The notes: a model not told the origin generated them from the sequence alone. A stretch of DNA of 64,000 bases from Brevibacterium antiquum CNRZ 918 (GCF_900169145.1 NZ_FXZD01000003.1:309794-373793), one strand, 5' to 3'. Shown: positions 8,116 to 18,275, counted from the first letter of the stretch. Translations and numbers: made by a program.

Positions 8116-9312
8116 ATGGCCGATAGCGATGTGTACGTCGTCTGGGACGATGCGGTGACCGGGTACAACTTCGGTCCCAGCCACCCCATGCATCCCCTGA
8201 GACTCGATCTGACCGCGAAGCTGGCCATGGACTTCGGCCTCTTCGATGCCGACAACGTCCACGTCCGGGGTGTCAATGAGATCGAAGAGAGCACACTCGG
8301 CAACCTCCACACCGCGGACTTCATCGCAGCGGTGAAGAAGGTCGGCGACGGAGGCGGACTCAGCGACGAAGAAGCGAAGAAGTACGGCATCGGCACCGAA
8401 GACGTTCCCGGCTTCGAAAACATGCATGCCGCCTCGGCGATGCTGTTCCAGGGATCGGTCGACTCGGCGCGGGCCATCATCTCCGGCGACTACTCTCACG
8501 CCGTGAACTTCACCGGCGGAATGCACCATGCGATGCCCGATCACGCGAGCGGCTTCTGCGTCTACAACGACATCGCCGGAGCCATCACCGAATTTCTGGG
8601 TGCGGGATACGAACGCATCGCCTACATCGACCTTGACGCCCACCACGGCGATGGTGTGGAGAAGTTCTTCTGGGACGATTCCCGAGTGCTGACGATCTCT
8701 ATGCACGAATCGGGGAAGTTCCTGTTTCCCGGCTCCGGCTATCCCGCCGACATCGGCGGACTGCGCGCCGCCGCCTCGGCGGCGAACATCGCGCTGCCTC
8801 CGCGCACGCTCGATGCGGACTGGCTGCGGGCCTTCGATGCCACGATTCCCGCGATCATCGGCGGATTCGAGCCGCAGGTCATCGTCTCCCAGCACGGTTG
8901 CGACGGACACCGCAACGACCCTCTGACGCACATGCGACTCAGCGTTGATGCGATGCGGGTGGCCACAGAATGGGTCCGCGACCTGGCCGCCGAATACTCG
9001 GACGGAAAATGGCTGGCGACCGGGGGAGGAGGCTATGCGATCATCGACGTGGTGCCCCGCGCCTGGACCAACGTGCTCGCGATCTCCGCAGGACTCGACA
9101 TCGATCCAGGTGCTCGCATTCCGGGCCGCTGGGCGAACTATGCGCAGACGAAGACCGGGCGGGAAGCGCCCCTGTCGATGACCGACGGCTTCGACGGCTC
9201 ATTCACCCGCTGGTCGAACGGCTACGACCCCGAATCCGAACTCGATCGCGCCGTAATGGGCACCCGGAAGAACCTGTTCCCGTTCTTCGGCCTCGACGCC
9301 TACTTCGACTGA
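8116..9312 (+). CDS. acuC: Acetoin utilisation-type deacetylase (histone deacetylase superfamily)
   Basis: About 398 residues from ATG 8116 (MADSDVYVVWDD); in-frame GTG 8095 and ATG 8107 would add up to 7 residues. Class I HDAC-like motifs are present: HHAMPDHASGFCVYND with the catalytic His pair, DLDAHHGDGVE with zinc ligands, and a GGGGYA motif near residue 300. AcuC deacetylates acetyl-lysine on proteins such as acetyl-CoA synthetase. Nearby acetate transport makes a link to acetate metabolism reasonable, but this is inference. The stop codon lies inside a short duplicated motif (see findings). Confidence 0.9.
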   Translation: MADSDVYVVWDDAVTGYNFGPSHPMHPLRLDLTAKLAMDFGLFDADNVHVRGVNEIEESTLGNLHTADFIAAVKKVGDGGGLSDEEAKKYGIGTEDVPGFENMHAASAMLFQGSVDSARAIISGDYSHAVNFTGGMHHAMPDHASGFCVYNDIAGAITEFLGAGYERIAYIDLDAHHGDGVEKFFWDDSRVLTISMHESGKFLFPGSGYPADIGGLRAAASAANIALPPRTLDADWLRAFDATIPAIIGGFEPQVIVSQHGCDGHRNDPLTHMRLSVDAMRVATEWVRDLAAEYSDGKWLATGGGGYAIIDVVPRAWTNVLAISAGLDIDPGARIPGRWANYAQTKTGREAPLSMTDGFDGSFTRWSNGYDPESELDRAVMGTRKNLFPFFGLDAYFD

Positions 9313-9508
9313 AATTCACCACCTGCTTCGACTGAAGCCCGCGTCCTCGGGGATCGTTCGACCGCCAATCCATCGGATCGTGCGATCGACGCTGTGGATC
9401 CGGACACAGTTTTGGGAAAGCAGAGGCCCAAGCGATAGAATTGCACGGTTAGTTCAAAGGGTGGGCACCAGATGTTCACCTCCACCGACGATCACAAGGG
9501 GTACCCGC

Positions 9509-9607
9509 GTGGGCTCAGTCATCAAGAAGCGCCGCAAGCGTATGTCCAAGAAGAAGCACCGTAAGCAGCTTCGCAAGACACGTCACCAGCGTCGCAACAA
9601 GAAGTAA
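9509..9607 (+). CDS. Small basic ribosome-associated protein (AURKAIP1/COX24 domain)
   Basis: 32 residues, read from GTG at 9509 with AAGGGG just upstream. The product is extremely basic (MSKKKHRKQLRKTRHQRR in its second half), which matches the short AURKAIP1/COX24-domain protein conserved across actinobacteria and identified on mycobacterial ribosomes as an extra small-subunit protein. An ATG at 9542 is in frame but would remove the conserved IKKRRKR start. A terminator hairpin follows at once, so it is probably monocistronic. Confidence 0.88.
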   Translation: MGSVIKKRRKRMSKKKHRKQLRKTRHQRRNKK

Positions 9608-9626
9608 GACCGAATACGGTCCTACG

Positions 9627-9654
9627 CCCCCGCTCGAATCTGAATTCGGCGGGG
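9627..9654 (+). terminator. Terminator after the small basic protein gene
   Basis: CCCCCGCTCGAATCTGAATT then CGGCGGGG followed by TTTGTT: an imperfect stem (CCCCG-CGAAT with AATTCG-CGGGG) and a T-rich tail. It separates the small gene from the glutaredoxin-like gene. Confidence 0.65.
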
Positions 9655-9682
9655 TTTGTTGTCGCCCGATGAGGAGTCTGCA

Positions 9683-9928
9683 GTGGTCACATTGACCTTC
9701 CTGACACGCGCCGACTGCCACCTGTGCGAAACCGCCAGGGATGCCGTCGCCGAGGCTGTGGCCGGCAGAGACGTCAGCGTGAGTGAGATCGACATCGACA
9801 GCGATGATGATCTTGCCGGACAGTACGGCTGGGACGTCCCAGTCGTGCTGCTCAACGGTCGGCAGCACAGCTTCCATCGGGTCGATTCGGACCGGCTGTC
9901 CAGAGCCCTTGAGGCTTTGGACACATGA
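9683..9928 (+). CDS. Glutaredoxin-like thiol protein (DUF836 type)
   Basis: 81 residues from GTG 9683 with GAGGAG 8 bases upstream. The protein opens VTLTFLTRADCHLCETAR: a thioredoxin-fold strand followed by a CxxC active site (CHLC). Later come the acidic strand end (EIDIDSDDDLAGQYGWDVPVV) with the cis-proline of the fold. It probably reduces or senses disulfides in the cytoplasm. It immediately precedes rex in the same direction, a common arrangement in actinobacteria. The partner protein is unknown. Confidence 0.85.
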   Translation: MVTLTFLTRADCHLCETARDAVAEAVAGRDVSVSEIDIDSDDDLAGQYGWDVPVVLLNGRQHSFHRVDSDRLSRALEALDT

Positions 9929-9955
9929 GATCGATTGAAGGAGTGACGCGTTTTC

Positions 9956-10651
9956 GTGGGCGAGATACTGTCCGCCAACAGCATTGAGGGTGTCGTTCGT
10001 AAGGACGTGCCCGAACGCGTCATCTCCCGACTCCCGATCTACCTGCAGACGGTTGAGACGATCGCCGCAACGGGTCAGGCAACGATCTCCTCGGAGGCGT
10101 TGGCGGCCCGCAGCGGTGTGTCGTCGTCAATTCTGCGCAAGGACCTGTCTCAACTGGGACGCTCGGGTCGTCGCGGAGTCGGCTACTCCTGTGAGGACCT
10201 CGCCTCGACTCTGCGCACATTCCTCGGTCTCGACCGAGCGCGCAGCGTTGCCATCATCGGCGCCGGCCGCCTGGGTTCGGCCCTGGCCGACTACGCAGGA
10301 TTCAAACGCCGCGGACTCTCACTCACCGCAATCTTCGATACCGATGAGGCCAAGATCGGAACCGTGATCGGCACTCTGCCGGTCTCCGACCTCACCGAAC
10401 TTGCCACCTGGCCCGAGGACATCGACCTCGTCGTCATGGCAGTACCCGCATCCGCGGCACCGGCGGCGGCACGCATCGCCGCCGAGGCAGGCGTGCGCGG
10501 CATTCTGAACTTCGCACCCACCGTGCTCGACGCCCCGGATTCTATCCGCGTGCATCAGGTCGATCTGGCCAGTGAGCTGCAAGTACTCGCATACTATTCG
10601 GCGCTTGATTCGGCACCGCTCAATCCAGGTTTTGAGGAGCACAGGAATTGA
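9956..10651 (+). CDS. rex: Redox-sensing transcriptional repressor Rex
   Basis: 231 residues from GTG 9956. The N-terminal winged helix reads ISRLPIYLQTVETI and SSSILRKDLSQLGRSGRRGVGY, which is diagnostic of Rex DNA binding. The C-terminal Rossmann domain has VAIIGAGRLGSALADY for NADH/NAD+. Rex senses the NADH/NAD+ ratio and represses respiratory genes. In Streptomyces rex heads a rex-hemA-hemC-hemD operon, and the same order is seen here. The stop overlaps the TTG start of the next gene (TTGA), indicating translational coupling and probable autoregulation of the heme genes. Confidence 0.95.
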   Translation: MGEILSANSIEGVVRKDVPERVISRLPIYLQTVETIAATGQATISSEALAARSGVSSSILRKDLSQLGRSGRRGVGYSCEDLASTLRTFLGLDRARSVAIIGAGRLGSALADYAGFKRRGLSLTAIFDTDEAKIGTVIGTLPVSDLTELATWPEDIDLVVMAVPASAAPAAARIAAEAGVRGILNFAPTVLDAPDSIRVHQVDLASELQVLAYYSALDSAPLNPGFEEHRN

Positions 10652-13125
10652 CTCTCTTGGTTCTCGGCATATCCCATCACTCGGCTCCGATCGACATGTT
10701 GGACGCTCTGGCATTCGGCTCCGGTGAGGTCGGATCACTGCGCGCCGACGCTTTGGCCGGCGACAATGTGGAGGGACTCGCGGTTCTCTCGACGTGCAAC
10801 CGCCTGGAGCTCATCGCCGATGTCACCTCCTTCCACGGAGGCCTCTCCGACCTCGGCAATGCCCTCGTGTCCTCGATCGACAAGGAATGGCAGGACATCG
10901 CCGGGCACTTCTACGCCCACTACGACACTCAGGCCCAGGAGCACCTGCTCAAGGTCTCCTGCGGTCTCGACTCGATGGCGATCGGTGAGGCCCAGATCTT
11001 GGGACAGCTGCGCTCGACATTCACCGACTCTCTGTCGGCCGGGGCACTGACCTCCGGCCTCTCCCACGCACTGCAGCAGAGCCTGCGGGTCGGCAAAAGA
11101 GCACATTCGGAGACCGGTCTCGACGAGGTCGCCCGCTCACTGTTCAGCGCAGCACTTGAAGCCGCCCAGGCACACATCGGATCACTGCGCGCCGCGAATG
11201 CGCTGGTCATCGGTGCTGGAGCCATGTCAGGCCTCGTCGTCTCAGGCCTGCACAAGGAGGGCGTGGCGCGGACCACGGTGCTCAATCGGACCGTAGACAC
11301 AGCAGAGCGTCTCGTCGCCGAGGTGGGCGGCCGTGCCCGCGAACTGACCTCGCGGATCCTCGCCGAGGAAATCGCCGACGCCGACCTCATCATCTCCTGC
11401 ACCGGTGCCCGAGGAGTCGTCGTCACCCGCGAAGACATCCAGGCCGGTCTGTCCCAGAATCCCAAGGGCGCAGCGAACAAGGCCTTCGTTGACCTTGCCC
11501 TGCCGCACGACATCGACCCCACGGTGCGCGAGTTCGAACATGTTGCGCTCTTCGGTCTCGGCGAGATCCGCACCCTGCTCACCAGTTCCGCGAACCAGCG
11601 CGACGCTGCGGTCGTCAAAACCGTCGAAGCAGTGCGCGCGATCATCGCCGAGGAGCTGACCAAGCTCGAATCCGGCGCCAAGGAACGAGCTGTCGCACCC
11701 ACAGTCACGGCACTGCGTAGCCACGCCGAGGACGTGCTCGATGCGGAGACGAAACGGCTGGAGAAGAAGATAGGTGCCGATGTCGGCGACAAGGCCTTCG
11801 CCGAGATCCGCAAGTCCCTGCACCGGGTGGCGGAGAAGCTGATCCACACGCCGACGGTCAAGGTCAAGGAACTGGCCGTCACCGAATCTGACGTCGACTA
11901 CGCACAGGCGCTCATGCAGCTCTTCGACCTGCCGACGAACAAGGTCGCCCATTCGATTGCGAAGCCAGAGACCAAAGTCGCCACTGCCTCGAGTGCCAAC
12001 TACGTTGAGGCGGACGGTGTGCGGCCGGTAGCCGACCACACCCTCGACATCGTCGAACCTGAGCACTTCTCCGGTCGCACGATCCGCCTGGGCACCCGCC
12101 GCTCGAAGCTCGCACGCTCCCAGTCCACGGCGATCGCCCACCAGCTGGCGGCACTGACCGGCTGGCGCGTGGAGATCGTCGAGGTCGTGACCGAAGGCGA
12201 CGTCAACATGTCGCCCCTGACCGGTTTCGGCGGCACAGGCGTCTTCGTCTCCGCCGTTCGGCAGGCTCTGCACCAGGGAAAGATCGACATCGCAGTGCAC
12301 TCGCTCAAGGATCTGCCCACCACCCCCGAGGCGGGCATCCAGATGGCCGCCATCCCGCCCCGGGTCGATCCTGCCGATGTCCTCATCGGCCGTGATGGCC
12401 TGAACTTCGCGGATCTGCCTCCGGGAAGCGTCATCGGCACCGGCTCTCCGCGCCGCGCCGTGCAGCTGCGCGCCGCTCGGCCCGACATTGAGGTCCGCGG
12501 AGTGCGCGGAAACGTCGACACCCGCATCGCCCACGTCCGTGACGGACGACTCGACGCCGTCGTGCTGGCCGCGGCCGGAGTCCGTCGCATCGGTCGCTTG
12601 GCTGAGGCCACCGACTCCCTCGACTTCGACACGATGCTCCCGGCCCCCGGGCAGGGAGCCCTGGCCATTGAAACGCGGGGAGCAGACAGCCCCTTCGCCC
12701 TCGACAACGAGGTCATGGCAGCCGATGCTGAGGTCCGCGACGCACTCAAGCGCCTCCACGATGAGACCACTGACCTGGCCGTGACCTGCGAGAGGGCGAT
12801 CCTCTCCCGGGCAGAGGCCGGATGTTCAGCCCCCATCGGAGCACTCGCCACGATCCAGGGCTCGGACTTCGTCGTCGACGCGGTCATGGCCGATGACGAC
12901 GGAAACCTCGCCCGCACTCGCCAGAGCGCCCCACTGCCTATGACTCCGGACGTGGATCTGGACTCCAGCAGTGCGAACCAACTGTCGATCACCGGCAAGG
13001 AGCTGGCTCGGCTCGCCGACGAACTCGGCACCGCAGCGGCCGAAGACCTGCTGGGACGCCTCGGCATCGATCCCGCGCAGTCCGCGGATCACCTCACCCC
13101 TGTCAAAGTCCAGGAGCAGGTATGA
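10648..13125 (+). CDS. hemAC: Fused glutamyl-tRNA reductase / hydroxymethylbilane synthase
   Basis: One uninterrupted frame of 825 residues from TTG 10648. Residues 1-440 are a complete HemA: GISHHSAP near residue 7, catalytic Cys50 in STCNRLEL, VSCGLDSMAIGEAQILGQ, the NADPH-binding VIGAGAMSG near 190 and a C-terminal dimerisation helix. Residues ~475-825 are a complete HemC: LGTRRSKLARSQS, GVFVSAVRQAL, HSLKDLPT, GTGSPRRAVQLRA, and the dipyrromethane-cofactor Cys in EAGCSAPIGAL. The join is a ~30-residue Ala/Thr/Val-rich linker. In most actinobacteria these are two adjacent genes, so this is a gene fusion. It supplies glutamate-1-semialdehyde and later condenses four porphobilinogens. Confidence 0.93.
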   Translation: MTLLVLGISHHSAPIDMLDALAFGSGEVGSLRADALAGDNVEGLAVLSTCNRLELIADVTSFHGGLSDLGNALVSSIDKEWQDIAGHFYAHYDTQAQEHLLKVSCGLDSMAIGEAQILGQLRSTFTDSLSAGALTSGLSHALQQSLRVGKRAHSETGLDEVARSLFSAALEAAQAHIGSLRAANALVIGAGAMSGLVVSGLHKEGVARTTVLNRTVDTAERLVAEVGGRARELTSRILAEEIADADLIISCTGARGVVVTREDIQAGLSQNPKGAANKAFVDLALPHDIDPTVREFEHVALFGLGEIRTLLTSSANQRDAAVVKTVEAVRAIIAEELTKLESGAKERAVAPTVTALRSHAEDVLDAETKRLEKKIGADVGDKAFAEIRKSLHRVAEKLIHTPTVKVKELAVTESDVDYAQALMQLFDLPTNKVAHSIAKPETKVATASSANYVEADGVRPVADHTLDIVEPEHFSGRTIRLGTRRSKLARSQSTAIAHQLAALTGWRVEIVEVVTEGDVNMSPLTGFGGTGVFVSAVRQALHQGKIDIAVHSLKDLPTTPEAGIQMAAIPPRVDPADVLIGRDGLNFADLPPGSVIGTGSPRRAVQLRAARPDIEVRGVRGNVDTRIAHVRDGRLDAVVLAAAGVRRIGRLAEATDSLDFDTMLPAPGQGALAIETRGADSPFALDNEVMAADAEVRDALKRLHDETTDLAVTCERAILSRAEAGCSAPIGALATIQGSDFVVDAVMADDDGNLARTRQSAPLPMTPDVDLDSSSANQLSITGKELARLADELGTAAAEDLLGRLGIDPAQSADHLTPVKVQEQV

Positions 13126-14714
13126 CCACCGGCCAGGTTCAGCCCCGTCGTCTTCTGCCCGTCTCACCTCGCGTCGTCTTCATCGGAAGCGGGCCCGGTG
13201 AGTCGGGTCTGATGACGATTCGCGGCGCCGATATCCTCGCGAACGCCGAGATCGTCGTCTACGACACCCACGTGCATTCGGAGATCGTCACCGCCTACGT
13301 GCCGCAGGCCACGGAGATCATCGAGGCTGCTCAGCTCGGTGCGACGGCCTCTACACGGGGACGTAAGCTCGCTGAGTTGGCACGACCTGATAAGACTGTG
13401 GTGCGCCTGAGCTCTGATGACGGCATCCTATTCACGACGACTACAGCAGAAGCCGCCGTGTGCCGCAAAGCCGACGTCGACGTTGAAATCGTCCCTGGAG
13501 TCGGATTGTCCGCGGCTACCTCCGCATACACCGGCACCGCGCTGACGACGAACCGCGTGCGCTCGGTCCGGTTCATCGAGGCCGGTCCGCAGACCCACGT
13601 CGACGTCTCCCGGCACCGCAACACCACCCATGTGCTCACAGGCACTTCAGCCGACCACGAACAGGCGATCCGGGCTCTGCTCGACGACGGATGGGACGTG
13701 GACACGAAAGTGCTCCTGGGGTGGGGCATCTCCACAACCGATCAGACGAGTGTGGAGACCACACTGGGACAGGCCCTGACGATGGCTCAGACCGGTGGAG
13801 ATCGTATGGTGGTCATCATGGGACAAGGTGTGGAATCGCGAGGCGCACTCAGCTGGTTCGAGACCAAGCCGCTCTTCGGCTGGCAGGTCCTCGTCCCACG
13901 GACGAAGGAACAGGGCACCTCCACCGCCGAGGCGCTGGGGGAGCTGGGTGCTGTCGGCACTGTTGTGCCGACGATCGCCGTCCAGCCCCCGCGCACACCG
14001 ACTCAGATGGAGAAGGCGATCCGGGGCCTCGTCGACGGGTCCTACGAATGGGTGGGCTTCACCTCGGTGAACGCTGTTCGCGCGGTGCGCATGTGGTTCG
14101 AGGACTTCGGTCTCGACTCCCGCTCGCTCTCTGGTGTCAAGGTTGCGGCCGTCGGCGGCCGCACCGCCGCCTCACTCATCGATTGGGGCATCACCCCCGA
14201 CCTCGTCCCCGACGGCGAACACTCGGCTCGTGGCCTGGCCGCGGCCTGGCCGGACTACGTCGACGATATCGACCCCATGAACACCGTGTTGCTGCCGCGC
14301 GCCGACATCGCCACCGAGGTGCTTGTAGCAGGACTCCTCGAGAAGGGCTGGGACCCAGACGACGTCACGGCCTACCGGACCGTGCGCGCCTCACCGCCTC
14401 CGGCTCCCATCCGGGAAGCCATCAAAGCCGGTGACTTCGACGCCTTCCTCTTCACCTCCTCCTCTACGGTGCGCAATCTCGTCGGGATCGCCGGAAAACC
14501 GGCTTCCACCTCGGTGATCTGCTGCATCGGACCAGCCACGGCGAACACCGCAGCCGAACACGGCCTGCGAGTCGACGTCCTCGCAGAGGAAGCCAATCTC
14601 ACCTCCCTCATTGACGGATTGGTCGAATTCGCGATGTCCGCACGCGAGGACGACCTGGCGGCGGGAATCACCCCGACGCGCCCCAGCCAGAAGCGCCGCA
14701 GAAAGAAGGCCTGA
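13122..14714 (+). CDS. hemD: Uroporphyrinogen-III synthase with N-terminal SUMT-like domain
   Basis: 530 residues, overlapping the previous stop (ATGA). Residues ~15-245 follow the tetrapyrrole methylase (SUMT/CobA) fold ([35 protein letters not shown]), but the loop that normally reads GGDPFIFGRG is here [14 protein letters not shown], so methyltransferase activity is doubtful. Residues ~255-510 are HemD ([43 protein letters not shown]), which cyclises hydroxymethylbilane to uroporphyrinogen III. Actinobacterial HemD proteins often carry this N-terminal domain. The last residues are very basic. Together with the HemAC fusion, three consecutive enzymes occupy two polypeptides. Confidence 0.92.
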   Translation: MTTGQVQPRRLLPVSPRVVFIGSGPGESGLMTIRGADILANAEIVVYDTHVHSEIVTAYVPQATEIIEAAQLGATASTRGRKLAELARPDKTVVRLSSDDGILFTTTTAEAAVCRKADVDVEIVPGVGLSAATSAYTGTALTTNRVRSVRFIEAGPQTHVDVSRHRNTTHVLTGTSADHEQAIRALLDDGWDVDTKVLLGWGISTTDQTSVETTLGQALTMAQTGGDRMVVIMGQGVESRGALSWFETKPLFGWQVLVPRTKEQGTSTAEALGELGAVGTVVPTIAVQPPRTPTQMEKAIRGLVDGSYEWVGFTSVNAVRAVRMWFEDFGLDSRSLSGVKVAAVGGRTAASLIDWGITPDLVPDGEHSARGLAAAWPDYVDDIDPMNTVLLPRADIATEVLVAGLLEKGWDPDDVTAYRTVRASPPPAPIREAIKAGDFDAFLFTSSSTVRNLVGIAGKPASTSVICCIGPATANTAAEHGLRVDVLAEEANLTSLIDGLVEFAMSAREDDLAAGITPTRPSQKRRRKKA

Positions 14715-14715
14715 C

Positions 14716-15720
14716 ATGACATTGGTCCCCGGCACCGTTCGGCCCCGTCGCCTGCGAACGACTTCGGCCCTGCGCCGTCTCGTCTCCGAGACGCGCCTGC
14801 ACCCGGCCGATCTGATCCTGCCCATGTTCGTCAAGGAGACGCTGAGCGAACCAGCGCCGCTGACCAGCATGCCCGGCGTCGTCCAGCACACGCTGGACTC
14901 CCTTCTCGAAGCAGCCAACGAGGCTGTGGACTCCGGAGTCGGCGGACTGATGCTCTTCGGAATTCCTGAGCACAAGGACAATGAGGGCTCCCAAGCCGAT
15001 GCCCCCGCGGGCATCCTCAACCGAGCATTGACCCTGCTGCGGGACAACCTCGGCGATACGACGGTCATCATGGCAGATCTGTGCCTCGACGAGTTCACCT
15101 CACACGGGCACTGCGGAGTCCTCGATTCCGCGGGCGGCGTCGACAATGACGCAACGCTTGAGCGCTATGCCTCTATGGCCGTGGCGCAGGCTCGCGCCGG
15201 AGCCCACGTGGTGGGACTCTCCGGGATGATGGACGGTCAGGTCGCGGCCTGCCGGGAGGCTCTGGACCTCGAAGGCTTCACCGACGTGGTTGTGATGGCC
15301 TACTCCGCGAAGTACGCCTCTGCGTTCTTCGGTCCCTTCCGCGAGGCGGTGGATTCGGAGCTCCAGGGCGACCGCAAAAGCTACCAGCAGGATCCCGCGA
15401 ACGGCCGTGAGGCCATGCGTGAACTGGACCTCGACCTGGCCGAGGGCGCCGATATCGTCATGGTCAAGCCCGGCATGCCCTACCTCGACGTCCTCGCCGA
15501 GGTGGCCTGCGAATCACCGGTGCCGGTGTGGGCCTACCAGGTGTCGGGAGAGTACGCGATGATCGAGTTCGCGGCCGCCGCCGGCGCCATCGAACGCGAA
15601 CGCGCGATTGAGGAGTCCCTTGTCGCGTTCAAGCGTGCCGGCGCCGACGCGATCCTCACCTACTGGGCCACGGAAGTCGCGCAGCGACTCACCTCAGAGA
15701 CTCCGGGCGGAGCACGCTGA
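14716..15720 (+). CDS. hemB: Porphobilinogen synthase (5-aminolevulinate dehydratase)
   Basis: 334 residues from ATG 14716, one base after the hemD stop; a longer in-frame ORF upstream is only overlap with hemD. Family motifs: [18 protein letters not shown] near the N-terminus, [22 protein letters not shown] in the metal region, and the two Schiff-base lysine segments ([20 protein letters not shown] and [13 protein letters not shown]). The metal site reads C-x-D...HC rather than the three cysteines of zinc enzymes, a mixed pattern also known from other actinobacteria. It condenses two 5-aminolevulinate molecules to porphobilinogen. Confidence 0.95.
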   Translation: MTLVPGTVRPRRLRTTSALRRLVSETRLHPADLILPMFVKETLSEPAPLTSMPGVVQHTLDSLLEAANEAVDSGVGGLMLFGIPEHKDNEGSQADAPAGILNRALTLLRDNLGDTTVIMADLCLDEFTSHGHCGVLDSAGGVDNDATLERYASMAVAQARAGAHVVGLSGMMDGQVAACREALDLEGFTDVVVMAYSAKYASAFFGPFREAVDSELQGDRKSYQQDPANGREAMRELDLDLAEGADIVMVKPGMPYLDVLAEVACESPVPVWAYQVSGEYAMIEFAAAAGAIERERAIEESLVAFKRAGADAILTYWATEVAQRLTSETPGGAR

Positions 15721-16259
15721 TGAGCGAGCCACGCTGGCTGAGCGGTCCTGATCAGAAGGCCTGGAGGAGCTATCTCACCGGTTCGCAGCTGCTGACCGTG
15801 CAGCTGGATAAGGAGATTCGGGACAATCACGGCATCGGCTTACCCGAATACGAGATCCTGGTGCGGCTGAGCGAACATGAGAACCGGACGATGCGGATGG
15901 CGCTTCTCGCGATGGACACGACCATGTCGCGTTCCCGCCTCACTCACAGTGTGACCCGGATGGAGAAGAAGGGTCTCCTCGAACGCTTCTCGATCCCCGA
16001 AGACGGACGCGGAGTCAACTGCCAGATGACCGAGGCAGGCTGGGAGCTCCTGGTCACCATGGCTCCCACACATGTGGGAGGCGTCCGCGACCACCTCGTC
16101 GACCTGCTCGAACCAGAGGAGATGGCGACCCTGGGGCGTGTGTTCGGAAAGGTCACCACTCACATGCTTGAGATCGGCAAGGGTCCCGTCGACACACCAC
16201 CGGCCGATGTCGAAGCCTCGACGTCTGCACCTGAGTGCACTGACTCAGCTAACATCTGA
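15720..16259 (+). CDS. MarR-family transcriptional regulator
   Basis: 179 residues; its ATG shares one base with the hemB stop (TGATG). The winged helix-turn-helix is clear: a helical N-terminus ([19 protein letters not shown]), recognition region [21 protein letters not shown], and the wing [19 protein letters not shown]. MarR proteins usually sense small ligands. Lying inside the heme operon between hemB and hemL it could respond to a tetrapyrrole or to oxidative stress, but no target is shown by the sequence. Confidence 0.88.
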   Translation: MSEPRWLSGPDQKAWRSYLTGSQLLTVQLDKEIRDNHGIGLPEYEILVRLSEHENRTMRMALLAMDTTMSRSRLTHSVTRMEKKGLLERFSIPEDGRGVNCQMTEAGWELLVTMAPTHVGGVRDHLVDLLEPEEMATLGRVFGKVTTHMLEIGKGPVDTPPADVEASTSAPECTDSANI

Positions 16260-16296
16260 ACCGACCACCGATCCGGCGACTTCTTCAGGAGAACCC

Positions 16297-17634
16297 ATGA
16301 AACAAGAGACTGCGAAGTCGGCCGCGCTGTTCGAGCGCGCCGAACACGTCATCCCCGGTGGAGTGAACTCACCGGTGCGGGCCTTCAAGGCCGTCGGAGG
16401 CACCCCGCGCTTCATCACCTCGGCGACCGGAGCATGGCTGCGCGACGCCGACGGCAATGACTACATCGACCTCATCGGCTCGTGGGGCCCCATGATCATG
16501 GGCCATTCCCGCCCCGAGGTGGTCGCCGCTGTGCAGGAAGCCGCAGTCAAGGGGTTCTCCTTCGGCACCCCGTCGACCGGTGAAGTCGAACTCGCCGAGG
16601 AGATCGTCGCCCGCGTCGACCCCGTCGAACAGGTCCGGCTCGTGTCCTCGGGCACCGAGGCGACCATGAGTGCCATCCGACTGGCCCGCGGATACACGGG
16701 CCGGGCGAAGATCGTGAAGTTCGCCGGCTGCTACCACGGGCACGTCGACGCGCTTCTGGCCCAAGCCGGATCCGGTCTGGCCACCTTCTCCCTGCCCGAC
16801 ACCCCGGGCGTGACCGGTGCTCAGGCCTCGGACACGATCGTCGTCGACTACAACGACACGGCCGGCCTGGAGGCCGTCTTCGCCGAACACGGTGATGAGA
16901 TCGCCTGCGTCATCACAGAGGCCAGTCCAGGAAACATGGGCGTCGTGCCTCCTCGTGATGGCTTCACCAACACCATCCGTCGTTTGACCAAGGCCCACGG
17001 TGCGCTGATGGTCAGCGACGAGGTGATGACCGGCTTCCGCGTCTCTGCAGCAGGCTGGTACGGCTTCGAGTCCGAATCACTCGGCTACCCGGACGGGCCT
17101 GCCGACCTGTTCACCTTCGGCAAGGTCATGGGCGGCGGCTTCCCCGCCGCGGCCTTCGGCGGACGCGCCGACGTGATGGAGCATCTGGCACCGACAGGCC
17201 CGGTCTACCAGGCGGGAACCCTGTCCGGAAACCCGGTGGCCACCGCCGCCGGCCTGACCACATTGAAGCTGACAACCGAACTCGACGTGTACTCACACAT
17301 CTCGCGCGCCGCGGACATCCTGCGGCCCGCAGTCGCTGCGAGCCTGGAGGCCGAAGGCGTCGAACACACCATTCAGTCGGCGAACTCGATGTTCTCTGTC
17401 TTCTTCACCGACCGTGAGGTCATCAACTACGACGGCGCTCGGATGCAGAACGTCGAGCGCTACTCCGCGTTCTTCAACGCCATGCTCGACCAGGGCATCC
17501 ACATGCCGCCGAGTGCGTTCGAAGCCTGGTTCCTCTCCTACGCCCACACCGATGAGATCCTCGATCGGATCATCACAGCACTGCCTGCCGCGGCCAAGGC
17601 CGCAGCTGACGTACCGAACACGCAGGGGAACTGA
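16297..17634 (+). CDS. hemL: Glutamate-1-semialdehyde 2,1-aminomutase
   Basis: 445 residues from ATG 16297, which has TCAGGAGAA 4 bases upstream; a longer frame reading back to 16072 only overlaps the MarR gene. Class III PLP aminotransferase features: [21 protein letters not shown] (early, diagnostic of GSAM), [20 protein letters not shown], and the PLP lysine at about residue 276 in [17 protein letters not shown]. It converts glutamate-1-semialdehyde to 5-aminolevulinate, the step after HemA. Stop overlaps the next start (TGATG). Confidence 0.95.
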   Translation: MKQETAKSAALFERAEHVIPGGVNSPVRAFKAVGGTPRFITSATGAWLRDADGNDYIDLIGSWGPMIMGHSRPEVVAAVQEAAVKGFSFGTPSTGEVELAEEIVARVDPVEQVRLVSSGTEATMSAIRLARGYTGRAKIVKFAGCYHGHVDALLAQAGSGLATFSLPDTPGVTGAQASDTIVVDYNDTAGLEAVFAEHGDEIACVITEASPGNMGVVPPRDGFTNTIRRLTKAHGALMVSDEVMTGFRVSAAGWYGFESESLGYPDGPADLFTFGKVMGGGFPAAAFGGRADVMEHLAPTGPVYQAGTLSGNPVATAAGLTTLKLTTELDVYSHISRAADILRPAVAASLEAEGVEHTIQSANSMFSVFFTDREVINYDGARMQNVERYSAFFNAMLDQGIHMPPSAFEAWFLSYAHTDEILDRIITALPAAAKAAADVPNTQGN

Positions 17635-18275
17635 TGGCGAGGATCCACCTGGTCAGGCACGGGGAGGTCGATAACCCCGAGGGCATCCTCTACGGGCGGC
17701 TGCCGAACTTCGGGCTCACCGAACGCGGACATGAGATGGCCCGACGCGTCGGCGAACACTTCGCCACAGCCTCGGCGCCCCCGGTGGAGCTCGTGTGCTC
17801 CCCGCTGCTGCGGGCCCAACAAACGATCACACCGCTGCGCCAACGACTCGAGCTGCCAGTCTTCACCGACGACCGCGTGATCGAAGCCGCGAACTTCTTC
17901 GAAGGCCAGCAGGTCAACGCCCGCAGACTGAGCGAACCACGCAATCTGCTGCGGCTGTACAACCCGCTGACACCGTCCTGGGGTGAGCCCTACCGGCAGA
18001 TCGTGCTGCGGATGCAGGCGGCCATGGCCAGCCTGCGCGCCAAACTCGCCAAACACGGGCCCGAGGCTGAGGGAGTCATCGTCTCCCATCAGCTGCCGAT
18101 CTGGATGACACGCCGGGCGGGGGAGCAGCGCTCACTCGTCCACGACCCTCGGAAACGGGAATGTGACCTGGCATCTATCACCAGTTTCACATTCGAATCG
18201 TCCACACTTGTATCCGTGAGTTACGAGAGCATCTGTGCAGATCTGCAGCCCGGGCAAGCGGTGGCGGGGGCATGA
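17634..18275 (+). CDS. Histidine phosphatase family protein (phosphoglycerate mutase-like)
   Basis: 213 residues. The catalytic RHGEVDNPEG motif (His near residue 8) is followed by the branch-1 features RLPNFGLTERG and VCSPLLRAQQT, and the second catalytic His lies in VSHQLPIW. Translationally coupled to hemL upstream and to the TlpA-like gene downstream. This phosphatase occurs between hemL and the ccs genes in many actinobacteria, but its substrate is unknown. A role in heme or cytochrome maturation is contextual inference only. Confidence 0.9.
   Translation: MARIHLVRHGEVDNPEGILYGRLPNFGLTERGHEMARRVGEHFATASAPPVELVCSPLLRAQQTITPLRQRLELPVFTDDRVIEAANFFEGQQVNARRLSEPRNLLRLYNPLTPSWGEPYRQIVLRMQAAMASLRAKLAKHGPEAEGVIVSHQLPIWMTRRAGEQRSLVHDPRKRECDLASITSFTFESSTLVSVSYESICADLQPGQAVAGA

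Noticed and set aside
11242..12759. 505-codon minus-strand frame opposite hemAC
   Set aside because: High-GC shadow: Gly/Asp/Val/His-rich product with no motif, fully inside a well-supported gene.
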